Origin: Agrobacterium pusense
Lineage (GTDB): Bacteria > Pseudomonadota > Alphaproteobacteria > Rhizobiales > Rhizobiaceae
NCBI RefSeq assembly: GCF_900102105.1
Contig: NZ_FNBB01000010.1
Span: 153,183-217,182, forward strand
Direction of reading: 5' to 3'
DNA length: 64,000 bases
In this document: piece by piece, positions 28,743 to 37,741 of the stretch
Layout of the letters: the number at the start of each line of letters is the position of its first letter
How positions within the stretch are numbered: position 1 is the first letter of the stretch
Made by a program: the position numbers and the translations under genes
Notes under the pieces: model-generated
What the model was told of the DNA's origin: nothing
Seen by the model: only the letters and a program-made list of their open reading frames with translations
The model's database searches: none

Positions 28743-29396
28743 TCAGGCTCCGGTCAGATCATAAGGGCGGGCGAGCACGATGGCTTTTCCGCTTTTAAGC
28801 GAAAAATGCACAGGGCCGCCATTCGCGACATTGGAAATAGTGCGGGAGGAACCGAAAGCAAGCGCGAAATCCTCCAGCGGGTAACGCACATTGCCGATAT
28901 CCAGCCCCTCCAGGGCTGTGAAGCCGGCCACCGAAAAAAGCGAGCCTGCGGGTAGATCGACATCAAGCGAGCCCGGGAGCAGCGGCCGGGCCTCTTCCTC
29001 GCCGGAGGTGAGCGAAACATCGAGACCACGTTCGGCAAGCGCGACGGCGTAAAGGAGGTGCTGGAGGGCATGGTCGCTTCGTGCACCCCCGAGCGCGCCG
29101 ACAAGCACCAGCGTACCGGCGCCGCGGGCGAGCGCCTCCGAGACCGCTATCTCACCATCGGTCACCGCCTTTGCTGCCGGGTAAGGCTGCCGTGTCACAC
29201 CGGGCCAGGCATCCAGCAACTCTTTGCTGGCGGAATCGAAATCCCCGACCCACAACTCCGGTGTGAGGCCAAGCAGCCGGGCGTGGCGCATGCCGCCATC
29301 AGCCGCGATCACGCGGCTACCCGCGACCGCGTCCCTGAGACGATCAGTAACCGAAACATCGCCGCCGAGCAGAATGGTGAAGTGCGCTTTATCCAT
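28743..29396 (-). CDS. thiN: Thiamine diphosphokinase
   Basis: Transfers pyrophosphate from ATP to thiamine. The GDFDS motif (about 51-55) and the DGG motif near residue 33-35 fit the family. Substrate-binding GARSDHALQHLL is near residue 105-116. The length of 217 residues matches. It lies four bases upstream of the ABC-F gene on the same strand. It is not preceded by a TPP element here, while the thiBPQ importer nearby is. Confidence 0.9.
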   Translation of the reverse strand: MDKAHFTILLGGDVSVTDRLRDAVAGSRVIAADGGMRHARLLGLTPELWVGDFDSASKELLDAWPGVTRQPYPAAKAVTDGEIAVSEALARGAGTLVLVGALGGARSDHALQHLLYAVALAERGLDVSLTSGEEEARPLLPGSLDVDLPAGSLFSVAGFTALEGLDIGNVRYPLEDFALAFGSSRTISNVANGGPVHFSLKSGKAIVLARPYDLTGA

Positions 29397-29490
29397 GCCC
29401 TGCCTTATCGCACCTCGGCCGAAAATGGAAAGCCGAAAGCCTCCGAAAACCGTCCATATTGATTTTCCTCGGCTTCGGGATTATGAAACG

Positions 29491-29550
29491 CCTTAGTGGT
29501 GATTTGCCGACCGGCTTGCAGCCACTTTAAAGAAGTCGCTAAAGGGTCGA
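29491..29550 (+). promoter_or_regulatory. SAM-II riboswitch upstream of metA
   Basis: The block GTGGTGATTTGCCGACCGGCT, GCAGCCAC, TTAAAGAAGTCGCTAAAGGG matches the SAM-II (metA) consensus as I know it: P1 GTGG-CCAC pairing, an AT-rich junction, and the GCTAAAGGG tail that pairs back into the loop as a pseudoknot. It sits about 100 bp before the metA start, with a terminator-like or ribosome-binding-site region between. SAM binding would lower metA expression. Confidence 0.94.
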
Positions 29551-29646
29551 GGAAAAAGGCAATTTCCTGGGACCGGTCGCGATTTCCGCTGCCGGTTTTT
29601 TTGTTTTCGCAACGTTCTTTACGTGATCCGGAAAAGAGAGTTCGAC

Positions 29647-30573
29647 ATGCCGATCAAGATTCCCGATACGCTTCCCGCCTTTGAGACCCTCGTTCACGAG
29701 GGCGTGCGGGTCATGACCGAAACGGCGGCCATCCGACAGGATATCCGCCCGCTCCAGATCGGGCTTCTCAACCTCATGCCGAACAAGATCAAGACGGAAA
29801 TCCAGATGGCGCGCCTCGTTGGCGCCTCGCCGCTTCAGGTTGAGTTGTCGCTCGTGCGCATCGGCGGTCATCGCGCCAAGAACACACCGGAAGAACATCT
29901 CCTCTCCTTCTACGAGACGTGGGAAGAGGTGCGTCACCGCAAGTTCGACGGTTTCATCATCACCGGTGCTCCCATTGAGCTGCTGGACTATGAGGACGTC
30001 ACCTACTGGAATGAAATGCAAAAGATTTTCGAGTGGACGCGGACCAATGTCCATTCGACCCTCAACGTCTGCTGGGGCGCGATGGCCGCCATCTATCACT
30101 TCCACGGCGTGCCGAAATACGAGCTGAAGGAAAAGGCATTCGGTGTTTACCGCCACCGCAATCTTTGCCCCTCGTCGATCTACCTCAATGGTTTTTCGGA
30201 CGATTTCCAGGTTCCCGTGTCACGCTGGACGGAAGTGCGCCGCGCCGACATCGAAAAACATCCGGAACTCGAAATCCTGATGGAGTCGGAGGAAATGGGT
30301 GTATGTCTGGTACATGAGAAGGCAGGCAACCGTCTCTATATGTTCAATCATGTCGAATATGATTCGACATCGCTTTCGGAAGAGTATTTCCGCGATGTTC
30401 ACGCCGGCGTGCCGATCAAGCTGCCGCATGATTATTTTCCGCATAACGACCCCGAACTCGCGCCCCTTAACCGCTGGCGCAGTCATGCCCATCTGTTTTT
30501 CGGAAACTGGATCAACGAGATATACCAGACGACACCATATGAACTCGAGGCCATCGGCCAGCTGGCGGCCTGA
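29647..30573 (+). CDS. metA: Homoserine O-acetyltransferase (MetA/MetAA family)
   Basis: First committed enzyme of methionine synthesis. The catalytic Cys142 lies in NVCWGAMAA. Position 111 is Glu (GAPIE), which by published structure-function work on MetA is associated with acetyl-CoA rather than succinyl-CoA use; I infer acetylation from that. Length is 308 residues. The start [15 protein letters not shown] at 29647 matches the family, while eight extra codons upstream are open. It is under a SAM-II riboswitch. Confidence 0.95.
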   Translation: MPIKIPDTLPAFETLVHEGVRVMTETAAIRQDIRPLQIGLLNLMPNKIKTEIQMARLVGASPLQVELSLVRIGGHRAKNTPEEHLLSFYETWEEVRHRKFDGFIITGAPIELLDYEDVTYWNEMQKIFEWTRTNVHSTLNVCWGAMAAIYHFHGVPKYELKEKAFGVYRHRNLCPSSIYLNGFSDDFQVPVSRWTEVRRADIEKHPELEILMESEEMGVCLVHEKAGNRLYMFNHVEYDSTSLSEEYFRDVHAGVPIKLPHDYFPHNDPELAPLNRWRSHAHLFFGNWINEIYQTTPYELEAIGQLAA

Positions 30574-30649
30574 ATTTGCGGGATTGCGAATTGCCGGGAA
30601 ATGACGCAACGTCCGCCCGGCAATTCATGGCAACCGGGAGAATGATGTT

Positions 30650-31669
30650 ATGAGCGACGGGGCAGCACGGGAGAATTTTGGTTTCACGGCAACGGGCGAA
30701 AAGGTCGAGCGTGTCACCATTTCGAAAGGTGGGCTTACAGCGAAGGTCATTACCTGGGGTGCCGTCATCCAGGATTTGCGCCTTGAGGGTCACCAGCCGC
30801 CGCTCGTTCTCGGCTTCGACAAATTCGAGGATTATAAATATTCCTCCTATTTCGGCGCCACACCCGGCCGTAACGCCAACCGCATCGGCAATGGCAGATT
30901 TTCGATCGACGGTCACGAATACCAGCTGGAGCTGAATGAAAAGGGCGTAACCCACCTGCACGGCGGCAGCGACGGCATGGGCAAACGCAACTGGATGCTG
31001 ATGGAACACGGCGAAAGCCACGCGGTTCTGCAGATCATCGACCCCGATGGCCGTGCCGGTTATCCCGGCAACTGCACGGTCACAGCCACCTACACGATCC
31101 GTGACGGCGGCGTGCTGTCGGTGGTCTATGAAACGGTGACCGACAAGCCGACCATCGCCAATGTGTGCCAGCATTCCTATTTCAATCTCGATGGCGCCGA
31201 CACCGCACTTGGGCATGAGATCAGCATCGCGGCTGACTTTTACCTGCCCACCAACGACAAGCAGATACCGACCGGCGAAATCCGCTCCGTCGAAGGCACC
31301 GTCTTCGACCTTCGCCACCCGACGCCGATGCGGCGCAGCGAAAATGGTGAGCAGGTTCTCTACGACCATAATTTCTGCCTTTCGCCCGAGCGCCGCGCCA
31401 AGCGCAAGGTCGCCCGCGCTTATTCGCCAGCCTCCGATATAGCTCTCGAGGTTCACACCACCGAACCCGGTGTGCAGTTTTATTCGGCTTTCAAACTGGA
31501 CGTTCCCGTTCCGGGCCTCGATGGCCGTCACTACGGTCCCTTTGCCGGTTTCTGCCTGGAAACACAGATCTGGCCGGATGCCGTCAACCACCCTGATTTT
31601 CCGCATGCCATACTACGGCCGGGCGAGACGCTGCGCCAGGAAACCGACTATATTTTCAAGAAGGGCTGA
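30650..31669 (+). CDS. galM: Aldose 1-epimerase (galactose mutarotase)
   Basis: Interconverts alpha and beta forms of galactose, glucose or related sugars. The motif TPGRNANRIGNGRFSIDG, THLHGG, and later NVCQHSYFNLDG with DFYLPTNDKQIPTGE are all signature regions. These contain the substrate-binding His and the catalytic Glu in the C-terminal part (FCLETQIWPDAVNHPDFP). Length is 339 residues. It follows metA by about 76 bp on the same strand and does not obviously share its function. Confidence 0.92.
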   Translation: MSDGAARENFGFTATGEKVERVTISKGGLTAKVITWGAVIQDLRLEGHQPPLVLGFDKFEDYKYSSYFGATPGRNANRIGNGRFSIDGHEYQLELNEKGVTHLHGGSDGMGKRNWMLMEHGESHAVLQIIDPDGRAGYPGNCTVTATYTIRDGGVLSVVYETVTDKPTIANVCQHSYFNLDGADTALGHEISIAADFYLPTNDKQIPTGEIRSVEGTVFDLRHPTPMRRSENGEQVLYDHNFCLSPERRAKRKVARAYSPASDIALEVHTTEPGVQFYSAFKLDVPVPGLDGRHYGPFAGFCLETQIWPDAVNHPDFPHAILRPGETLRQETDYIFKKG

Positions 31670-31684
31670 AGCGGCGCGCTGGTA

Positions 31685-32470
31685 TCAATCCAGCACGCAG
31701 CCGACATAGCTGCCCGAGGCGCGGGCGCGGCGCTCGATAAGGCCGGCGAGCCTCTGCAACCCGCGCCCCGGCTTGCTGGCCACACGATCAATGGGATTGG
31801 GAAGCGAAACGGCCAGAAGTGCGGCCTGTCGGGAACTGAGCTTCGCGGCCGGCACCTTGAAGTGGTGCTGGGCGGCAGCCTCGATGCCGTAAATACCCGG
31901 TCCCCATTCGGCGACGTTGAGATAAATCTCCATCATCCGCTTTTTTGACCAGACGAAATCGGCGGCAATCGCCAGCGGCAATTCCAGTCCCTTGCGCAGA
32001 AACGAACGACCGTTCCATAAAAACAGGTTTTTGGCCGTCTGCATCGGGATGGTGCTGGCGCCGCGCGTCGCGGCCCCGTCGAGCGCATTGCTGACCACGG
32101 ACTGCATCTGGTTCCAGTCAACCCCGCCGTGAAAACAGAATTGCCCATCCTCGGACATCATCACCGATTGCACGAGGCGCGGTGAAATATCCTCTAGTGG
32201 CACCCAGCGCCTGTCATAGCCTTGCAGCGTCACCAGATCGGCAAGCATCAGCGTCGACACGGGCCGGATGAAGGGCAACGCATAAACCGGAATCAGCAGA
32301 TAAGGCAGGATGAGCAATGCCAGCAAGGTCATGATGATGCGCTTGGCCAACGTGCGAAAATCCACCTTCGGACTGCTCCGGTCTTCCGCCAGCACGGCGT
32401 AATCTGCGTCGCTTTCAGGCGTACTGCTCACTATCCGTCCCCGCACCCCACGCCAGTTGAAGCCTTTCAT
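31685..32470 (-). CDS. mtgA: Monofunctional biosynthetic peptidoglycan transglycosylase
   Basis: Polymerises lipid II into glycan strands. An N-terminal membrane anchor (about 46-70) is followed by the GT51 fold with [14 protein letters not shown] at about residues 106-119, whose Glu107 is the catalytic base. Further motifs are [16 protein letters not shown] and [23 protein letters not shown]. Length is 261 residues. It is convergent with galM and divergent from the polyprenyl synthase gene. Confidence 0.94.
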   Translation of the reverse strand: MKGFNWRGVRGRIVSSTPESDADYAVLAEDRSSPKVDFRTLAKRIIMTLLALLILPYLLIPVYALPFIRPVSTLMLADLVTLQGYDRRWVPLEDISPRLVQSVMMSEDGQFCFHGGVDWNQMQSVVSNALDGAATRGASTIPMQTAKNLFLWNGRSFLRKGLELPLAIAADFVWSKKRMMEIYLNVAEWGPGIYGIEAAAQHHFKVPAAKLSSRQAALLAVSLPNPIDRVASKPGRGLQRLAGLIERRARASGSYVGCVLD

Positions 32471-32569
32471 AGTCCATTGCCGTCTTCAAGGCGAGTCCGG
32501 CGCGACAGTTGAGTTGGGGAATCACGAAAAGGTTTGCCTGCATTCGCGCAGCGTGCCAAAGAGCGCGGC

Positions 32570-33484
32570 ATGGACGCTCAGATGACGAATTTCGAAACGC
32601 GGCTGCGCGAGAACGCCGCCAGGACCGAAGCCCTGCTTGGCCGCCTGCTCTCCGGCGAGACACGCGCGGATGAGATCGCGCGTCCGCAGAATCTGCTCGA
32701 GGCCATGCGCCACGGCGTGCTGAACGGCGGTAAACGCCTGCGGCCCTTCCTCGTCATCGAAAGCGCCGCACTCCTCGGCGGAGATGGAGAAGCTGCGCTT
32801 TTTGCCGGTGCCGCGCTGGAATGCCTCCATTGTTATTCGCTGGTTCACGACGATCTGCCGGCTATGGATGACGACGACCTGCGTCGTGGCCAGCCAACGG
32901 TGCATCGCAAATTCGACGAGGCGACCGCCATCCTCGCTGGCGACAGCCTGCTGACGCTGGCCTTTGATATCATTGCATCGGAAGAAAATCCGCTCGCGGC
33001 CGGGCGCAAGGCCGCGCTCGTGCTTTCGCTTGCCCGCGCAGCGGGCATCGGCGGCATGGCCGGCGGGCAGGCGCTTGATCTCGCCGCGGAAAAGAACGCA
33101 CCGGACGAAACCGGCATTATTACATTGCAGGCTATGAAAACCGGCGCACTGCTGCGCTTCGCCTGCGAGGCGGGCGCAATCATCGCCGGTAGCGATGATT
33201 GCGAAAGGCAGAGGCTACGCCTCTTTGGAGAAAAAATCGGCCTCGCCTTCCAGCTGGCAGACGATCTCCTGGATTTGACGGCCGACGCCGCCACCATGGG
33301 CAAGGCGACCGGCAAGGATGCCGCACGCGGCAAGGGAACGCTGGTGGCGCTGCGCGGCCAAGACTGGGCGCGTCGCAAACTTCAGGAACAGGTGGCAGAG
33401 GCCAGCGAACTCCTGGCTCCCTATGGCGAAAAGGCCGCGATTCTCATCGCGGCCGCCAGATTTATCGCAGAACGAAAAAGCTGA
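32570..33484 (+). CDS. ispA: Polyprenyl diphosphate synthase (FPP/GGPP synthase, IspA-like)
   Basis: Condenses IPP with allylic diphosphates. The first Asp-rich motif is DDLPAMDDDDLRR (about 94-106) and the second is DDLLD near residue 235. The aromatic/small residues before the first motif (HCYSLVHDD) suggest a short product such as farnesyl diphosphate. I chose the start MDAQMTNFE; MTNFE four codons later is possible. Length is about 304 residues. It matches ispA annotation in relatives. Confidence 0.9.
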   Translation: MDAQMTNFETRLRENAARTEALLGRLLSGETRADEIARPQNLLEAMRHGVLNGGKRLRPFLVIESAALLGGDGEAALFAGAALECLHCYSLVHDDLPAMDDDDLRRGQPTVHRKFDEATAILAGDSLLTLAFDIIASEENPLAAGRKAALVLSLARAAGIGGMAGGQALDLAAEKNAPDETGIITLQAMKTGALLRFACEAGAIIAGSDDCERQRLRLFGEKIGLAFQLADDLLDLTADAATMGKATGKDAARGKGTLVALRGQDWARRKLQEQVAEASELLAPYGEKAAILIAAARFIAERKS

Positions 33485-33503
33485 GTGGGTTTTCCCGCTC
33501 AGC
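33480..33503 (-). terminator. Intrinsic terminator of the OmpA-like gene
   Basis: CTGAGTGGG pairs with CCCGCTCAG around a TTTT loop, followed on the minus strand by AGCTTTTTCG. The hairpin overlaps the ispA stop and lies about 12 bp after the OmpA-like gene's stop. Confidence 0.75.
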
Positions 33504-33515
33504 CTCTCAAGTCGA

Positions 33516-34178
33516 TCAGCCCTTGAGCGGCGAAATCAACACTTCCACACGGCGGTTTTGGGCGCGACCATCAGACGTTGCGTTCGAGGCGATGGGCTGC
33601 GAAGGCCCAAAGCCAAGTGTTGAAATGCGTCGTTGATCGACACCGCGTGCGCCGAGATAGTTGGCAACCGACGCGGCGCGGCGTTCCGAAAGCCCCTGAT
33701 TGTGGGCGAGGCTACCGGTCGAGTCGGTATGGCCGTTGATGTCGATCAGCGTGCGGTTGAACTTGTTCAGCACGATCGCAACGGAATCGAGCGTCTGATA
33801 GAAGGGCGGAATGACCTGATCCTGATCCGTGGCAAAGGTGATATTCGACGGCATGTTGAGAACAATGCTGTCGCCACGGCGGGTCACCGAAACGCCGGTC
33901 CCCTGAAGCTGCGCGCGGAGTTCCGCTTCCTGGCCATCCATGTAATTGCCGATGGCGCCGCCAGCGAGCGCGCCGATGCCGGCACCGATCAGGGCAGCGT
34001 TACGGCGTCCGACCGGCGAACCGCCCACAGCCAGACCGCCGAGCGCACCGACAACAGCGCCGATACCCGCGCCGCCGGCCGTGTTCGACATTTTCTGCTC
34101 GCCCGTATAGGGATCGGTGGTGGTGCAGGCGGAAAGATAGGTGCCGCAAAGGGCGACGATCGCGATTTTTTTGATCAT
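33516..34178 (-). CDS. OmpA-family lipoprotein (YiaD-like)
   Basis: A 220-residue outer-membrane lipoprotein. The lipobox LSAC puts the acylated Cys at residue 18. A Gly-rich zipper-like stretch with GAVVGALGGLAVGG and GALAGGAIGNYMDG follows. The C-terminal OmpA-like peptidoglycan-binding domain contains INGHTDSTGSLAHNQGLSERRA, with the usual Asp and Arg. It probably ties the outer membrane to peptidoglycan. Confidence 0.9.
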   Translation of the reverse strand: MIKKIAIVALCGTYLSACTTTDPYTGEQKMSNTAGGAGIGAVVGALGGLAVGGSPVGRRNAALIGAGIGALAGGAIGNYMDGQEAELRAQLQGTGVSVTRRGDSIVLNMPSNITFATDQDQVIPPFYQTLDSVAIVLNKFNRTLIDINGHTDSTGSLAHNQGLSERRAASVANYLGARGVDQRRISTLGFGPSQPIASNATSDGRAQNRRVEVLISPLKG

Positions 34179-34244
34179 GTGTTTTGATGCTCCGAAAGGG
34201 TCAGGAGGTATGACAGTGGAATTGCGGCCTTTTCACGCTACTCG

Positions 34245-35495
34245 TTACTCCGCTGCGTCTTTCCGGCCAAAACGCTTTTCGATGTAATCGGTCACAAGCG
34301 CTTCGAAATCAGCGGCTATGTTGGGGCCACGCAGAGTGAGAGCTTTCTCTCCGTCGATGAAGACCGGCGCCGCCGGGCTTTCGCCCGTTCCGGGCAGCGA
34401 AATGCCGATATCCGCGTGCTTGCTTTCACCGGGACCATTTACGATGCAACCCATGACGGCGACATTTAATGCCTCGACGCCGGGATATTTTTCACGCCAG
34501 ACCGGCATATTCTTGCGGATATCGTTCTGGATGTTCTGGGCCAGTTCCTGAAATACCGTCGACGTGGTACGCCCGCAGCCGGGACATGCCGCAACCACCG
34601 GAATGAACTGACGGAAACCCATGACCTGCAGCAATTCCTGCGCCACCTGCACCTCGCGGGTGCGGTCGCCATTCGGCTCAGGCGTCAGTGACACGCGGAT
34701 CGTATCGCCAATACCATGCTGCAACACATAACCCATGGCGGCGGACGAGGCGACGATACCCTTTGAACCCATGCCGGCTTCCGTGAGACCGAGATGGAGG
34801 GCGTGGTCGGAGCGTTCAGACAACATCGAATAGACGGCAATCAGGTCCTGCACCTGGCTGACCTTGGCCGAGAGGATGATACGGTTGCGCGGCAGGCCGA
34901 TCTCTTCGGCAAGCTCGGCGGAAATCAGCGCCGACTGAACAATGGCCTCCCGCGTGACCTGACGGGCGGAAAGCGGAAAGCCCTTTTCCTTGTTCCTGTC
35001 CATCAGCGTAGTCAGCAATTCCTGATCCAGAGATCCCCAGTTGACACCGATGCGAACGGGCTTGTCGTAACGGATCGCCATTTCGACGATCTCACCGAAC
35101 TGCTTGTCCTTCTTGTCCTTGAAACCGACATTGCCCGGATTGATGCGGTACTTCGCCAGCGCTTCGGCGCAGGCCGGATGGTCGGCCAGAAGCTTGTGGC
35201 CAATATAATGAAAATCACCGACCAGCGGCACATCCATCCCAAGACGCAGCAGCCGTTCACGAATTTTCGGCACGGCGGCCGCACTCTCATCCCGGTCAAC
35301 GGTGATACGGACGATTTCCGAACCGGCCCGGAACAGCGCCGCCACTTGGCTGACGGTGGCGTCGATATCAGCCGTATCGGTATTGGTCATCGACTGCACG
35401 ACGACGGGTGCGCCGCCACCGACGATGACGCCGCCGACGTCTACGGCGACGGAGGCGCGGCGGGGCTTCGGGTCGTAATCGGCATGTGACGTCAT
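34245..35495 (-). CDS. ispG: 4-hydroxy-3-methylbut-2-en-1-yl diphosphate synthase IspG
   Basis: Penultimate enzyme of the MEP isoprenoid route, a [4Fe-4S] protein. Cluster cysteines are in CPGCGRT and GCIVNGPGE. Other marks are [16 protein letters not shown], the [12 protein letters not shown] segment, and GSLDQELL in the barrel. I chose [13 protein letters not shown] at 35495, which gives 416 residues; a longer frame starts 24 codons upstream. The product supplies the polyprenyl synthase encoded nearby. Confidence 0.96.
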   Translation of the reverse strand: MTSHADYDPKPRRASVAVDVGGVIVGGGAPVVVQSMTNTDTADIDATVSQVAALFRAGSEIVRITVDRDESAAAVPKIRERLLRLGMDVPLVGDFHYIGHKLLADHPACAEALAKYRINPGNVGFKDKKDKQFGEIVEMAIRYDKPVRIGVNWGSLDQELLTTLMDRNKEKGFPLSARQVTREAIVQSALISAELAEEIGLPRNRIILSAKVSQVQDLIAVYSMLSERSDHALHLGLTEAGMGSKGIVASSAAMGYVLQHGIGDTIRVSLTPEPNGDRTREVQVAQELLQVMGFRQFIPVVAACPGCGRTTSTVFQELAQNIQNDIRKNMPVWREKYPGVEALNVAVMGCIVNGPGESKHADIGISLPGTGESPAAPVFIDGEKALTLRGPNIAADFEALVTDYIEKRFGRKDAAE

Positions 35496-35615
35496 GGCGG
35501 TCTCTGGAGCTTGCGGCAAGGTCTTGCAATTGAGGTGAAACAAGGGAGACTTCTTGTCAACACCCAACGCGCTGGAGCTTCTACTTTACCGCAATCATGG
35601 CAAAATTCGATACGC

Positions 35616-36806
35616 CTATTCCTTGCCCGCACCGTCGGCATGACGGGCGAGCCGCGAAAGTAGCAGAACCACCACATGCAGTAACGGGAGAAACAGGAAG
35701 ACGCTGGCGAGACCGGTATGTTCCGCAATGAAGCCAATCGCCGATGGCGCCACCAGAATGCCGGAATAACCCATGGTGGTGACGACCGAAAGGCCGATTC
35801 CCGGTGCCAGGCCCGGCATATTGCCCGCCGCCGAGAAGGCAATGGGCACCATGTTGGAGATGCCGATGCCCGCAATCGCGAAGCCAACGATCGCGATGGT
35901 GGAATTTCCCGCAATACCGGCGATAAGAAGACCGATAATCGACATGGCCGAACAGAAGCGCAGGGTCGTCACAGCCCCGAAGCGGTCGCGCACCAGATCG
36001 CCGGCAAAACGCATGGCCGCCATGGTCATCGAGAAAGCCGCAAAGGCGAAGCCGGATTGTGACACCGAAGCTCCGAGCTCGTTGCGCAGATAAAGAGCGC
36101 CCCAGTCGAGGATTGCGCCTTCCGGGATCATCGAGAAAAGGGCCATCAGGCCGATGATCCACGGCAGCGGCGTCAGCGGCAGGCCGCCTTTCGGGCGCTC
36201 TTCCTCCGGGTGCGGACGATCTGCAAGCACACGCGGCCATGCCACGATCAGCAGCACGAATGCGATGACCGTCAGCGCAATGGCATGCCCCTGCACGCCG
36301 ATGGCCGTGATGAGATAACCGCCGAGACCGGCTCCGATGAGGCCGCCGAGGCTCCAGAAAGCGTGGCAGGATGACATGATGGCGCGGCGCATATCGCGCT
36401 CAACCGCTACCGCATTGGCATTCATGGCGACATCCATCGCTCCCGTCAGGCCGCCAAACAGGAAAACCGCGATTACCCCGGCCCAGACGGTTCCCGCCCA
36501 GGAGATGAAAAGCAGTGTGGGCAGAAAGATCGCCGCGGTCACGAGACTGACCGTCCGGGAGCCAAAACGGGCGATCTGCGAGCCGGCGATCGGCATGAAA
36601 ACCAGCGAACCGATACCGAAGACCAGGATGATGAGACCAAGCGCGCTTTCACTAAGGGAAAGACGCGCCGCAAATTCGGGAATCTTGGGCGCCCATGATC
36701 CCATCATGAACCCGTTCATCAAGAACAGCAGGGAAACGCCGATACGATGACGCGTCAGATAGGACGAGCGTGCACCCGTCTGCGAAAATGTGGTGGGGCC
36801 ATTCAT
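35616..36806 (-). CDS. MFS transporter (fucose permease/YbjJ-like)
   Basis: A 396-residue carrier with 12 membrane segments. It has FMMGSWAPKIPEFAARLSLSE near the N terminus, a motif seen in YbjJ/FucP-like members, and no catabolic partner in the row. It lies downstream of a DeoR-family regulator on the same strand with 33 bp between, so the two are probably one transcription unit and the regulator probably controls it. The substrate is unknown. Confidence 0.84.
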   Translation of the reverse strand: MNGPTTFSQTGARSSYLTRHRIGVSLLFLMNGFMMGSWAPKIPEFAARLSLSESALGLIILVFGIGSLVFMPIAGSQIARFGSRTVSLVTAAIFLPTLLFISWAGTVWAGVIAVFLFGGLTGAMDVAMNANAVAVERDMRRAIMSSCHAFWSLGGLIGAGLGGYLITAIGVQGHAIALTVIAFVLLIVAWPRVLADRPHPEEERPKGGLPLTPLPWIIGLMALFSMIPEGAILDWGALYLRNELGASVSQSGFAFAAFSMTMAAMRFAGDLVRDRFGAVTTLRFCSAMSIIGLLIAGIAGNSTIAIVGFAIAGIGISNMVPIAFSAAGNMPGLAPGIGLSVVTTMGYSGILVAPSAIGFIAEHTGLASVFLFLPLLHVVVLLLSRLARHADGAGKE

Positions 36807-36839
36807 CGGCTATATCCTTCAGACTTGACCATGTGAAAA

Positions 36840-37619
36840 TCAGGCGACGGCATCGTCGCCGCAATAAACGTCTACGCCTCGGCTGGACACGCCCTCGACC
36901 AACACGCGGTCGGCATCCCGTTCCAGCACAAGGGAAAGCGGCGGGGAAAAATCATGCACGTGGAACGCTGCCTTATGCCCCAGCTTCTCGGTGGTGATTG
37001 CAGCGACAATCCGCTGGCTGGCGCTGCAAGCGAGCCGCTTGAAAACGGCATCCTCGAAGACATCGGCCGACAGGCCGGTCTCGACCGCGACACCACAGAC
37101 CCCGAGAACACAGAGATCGGGTCGCATCAATTCGAGCTGCCGCAGCGCCATTGCATCGATTGCCGCACCAACGGCGGGATCAACCTTGCCACCGATCAGC
37201 ACGAGATCGATATCCGCCCGCCCCGTCAGTTCGGCGGCAATGGCGGGCGTGTTCGTCACCACCGTTACATTGAGACCAGCCGGGATCGCCCTGGCAATGG
37301 CGAGGTTCGTCGAACCGGCATCGATGAAAACGACCATGCCCCGCTTGAGAAGCGGGACAACGGCGCGGGCCAGTAGAGCCTTGCGGTCCGCATCCTCGGC
37401 GATCCGCGTCTTCAGCGGCACCGTCTTGCTATCCGAGAGCAGGGCGCCGCCATAAACGCGCATGCATTCCCCACGGGCCGCCATCTCTCGCAGGTCGCGG
37501 CGAACCGTGTCTTCAGAAACGCCAAAGTTTTGGGCGAGGTCCTGCGCCAGCACACGGCCGCTCTGCCGCAACTGTTCGAGGATGAGCGCCTGCCGCTCGC
37601 TGACGAAGTGATCACTCAT
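36840..37619 (-). CDS. DeoR-family transcriptional regulator
   Basis: A 259-residue repressor-type regulator of sugar metabolism. The N-terminal winged helix-turn-helix (about 5-60) reads RQALILEQLRQSGRVLAQDL, NFGVSEDTVRRDLREMA. A C-terminal DeoRC domain (about 75-230) binds sugar phosphates; GSTNLAIARAIP and VVTNTPAIAAEL are typical. It is followed by an MFS transporter gene. Direct repeats sit directly before its start, which suggests autorepression. The effector is unknown. Confidence 0.9.
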   Translation of the reverse strand: MSDHFVSERQALILEQLRQSGRVLAQDLAQNFGVSEDTVRRDLREMAARGECMRVYGGALLSDSKTVPLKTRIAEDADRKALLARAVVPLLKRGMVVFIDAGSTNLAIARAIPAGLNVTVVTNTPAIAAELTGRADIDLVLIGGKVDPAVGAAIDAMALRQLELMRPDLCVLGVCGVAVETGLSADVFEDAVFKRLACSASQRIVAAITTEKLGHKAAFHVHDFSPPLSLVLERDADRVLVEGVSSRGVDVYCGDDAVA

Positions 37620-37628
37620 ATAGACTCA

Positions 37629-37662
37629 TGCATAAACAGGAATAAACGTGCATGAACATGCA
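37629..37662. promoter_or_regulatory. Candidate DeoR operator repeats
   Basis: TGCATAAACA (37629-37638) and TGCATGAACA (37649-37658) are direct repeats exactly 20 bp apart, two helical turns. They are followed by a palindrome TGCATG-AA-CATGCA (37649-37662). They lie 10-43 bp upstream of the DeoR-family gene start. Such an arrangement fits an autoregulatory operator, but binding is unproven. Confidence 0.5.
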
Positions 37663-37693
37663 TATTCGAGTTTCCGGGGAAGCGCAATAAAAA

Positions 37694-37716
37694 ACGCCCG
37701 CCGGGAAGGCGGGCGT
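37694..37716 (-). terminator. Intrinsic terminator of pyc
   Basis: On the minus strand, ACGCCCGCC pairs with GGCGGGCGT around a short loop and is followed by TTTTTTA. It lies about 25 bp past the pyc stop and upstream of the DeoR gene. Confidence 0.92.
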
Positions 37717-37741
37717 CTAACTGTTCAATCGACGACTGTAT

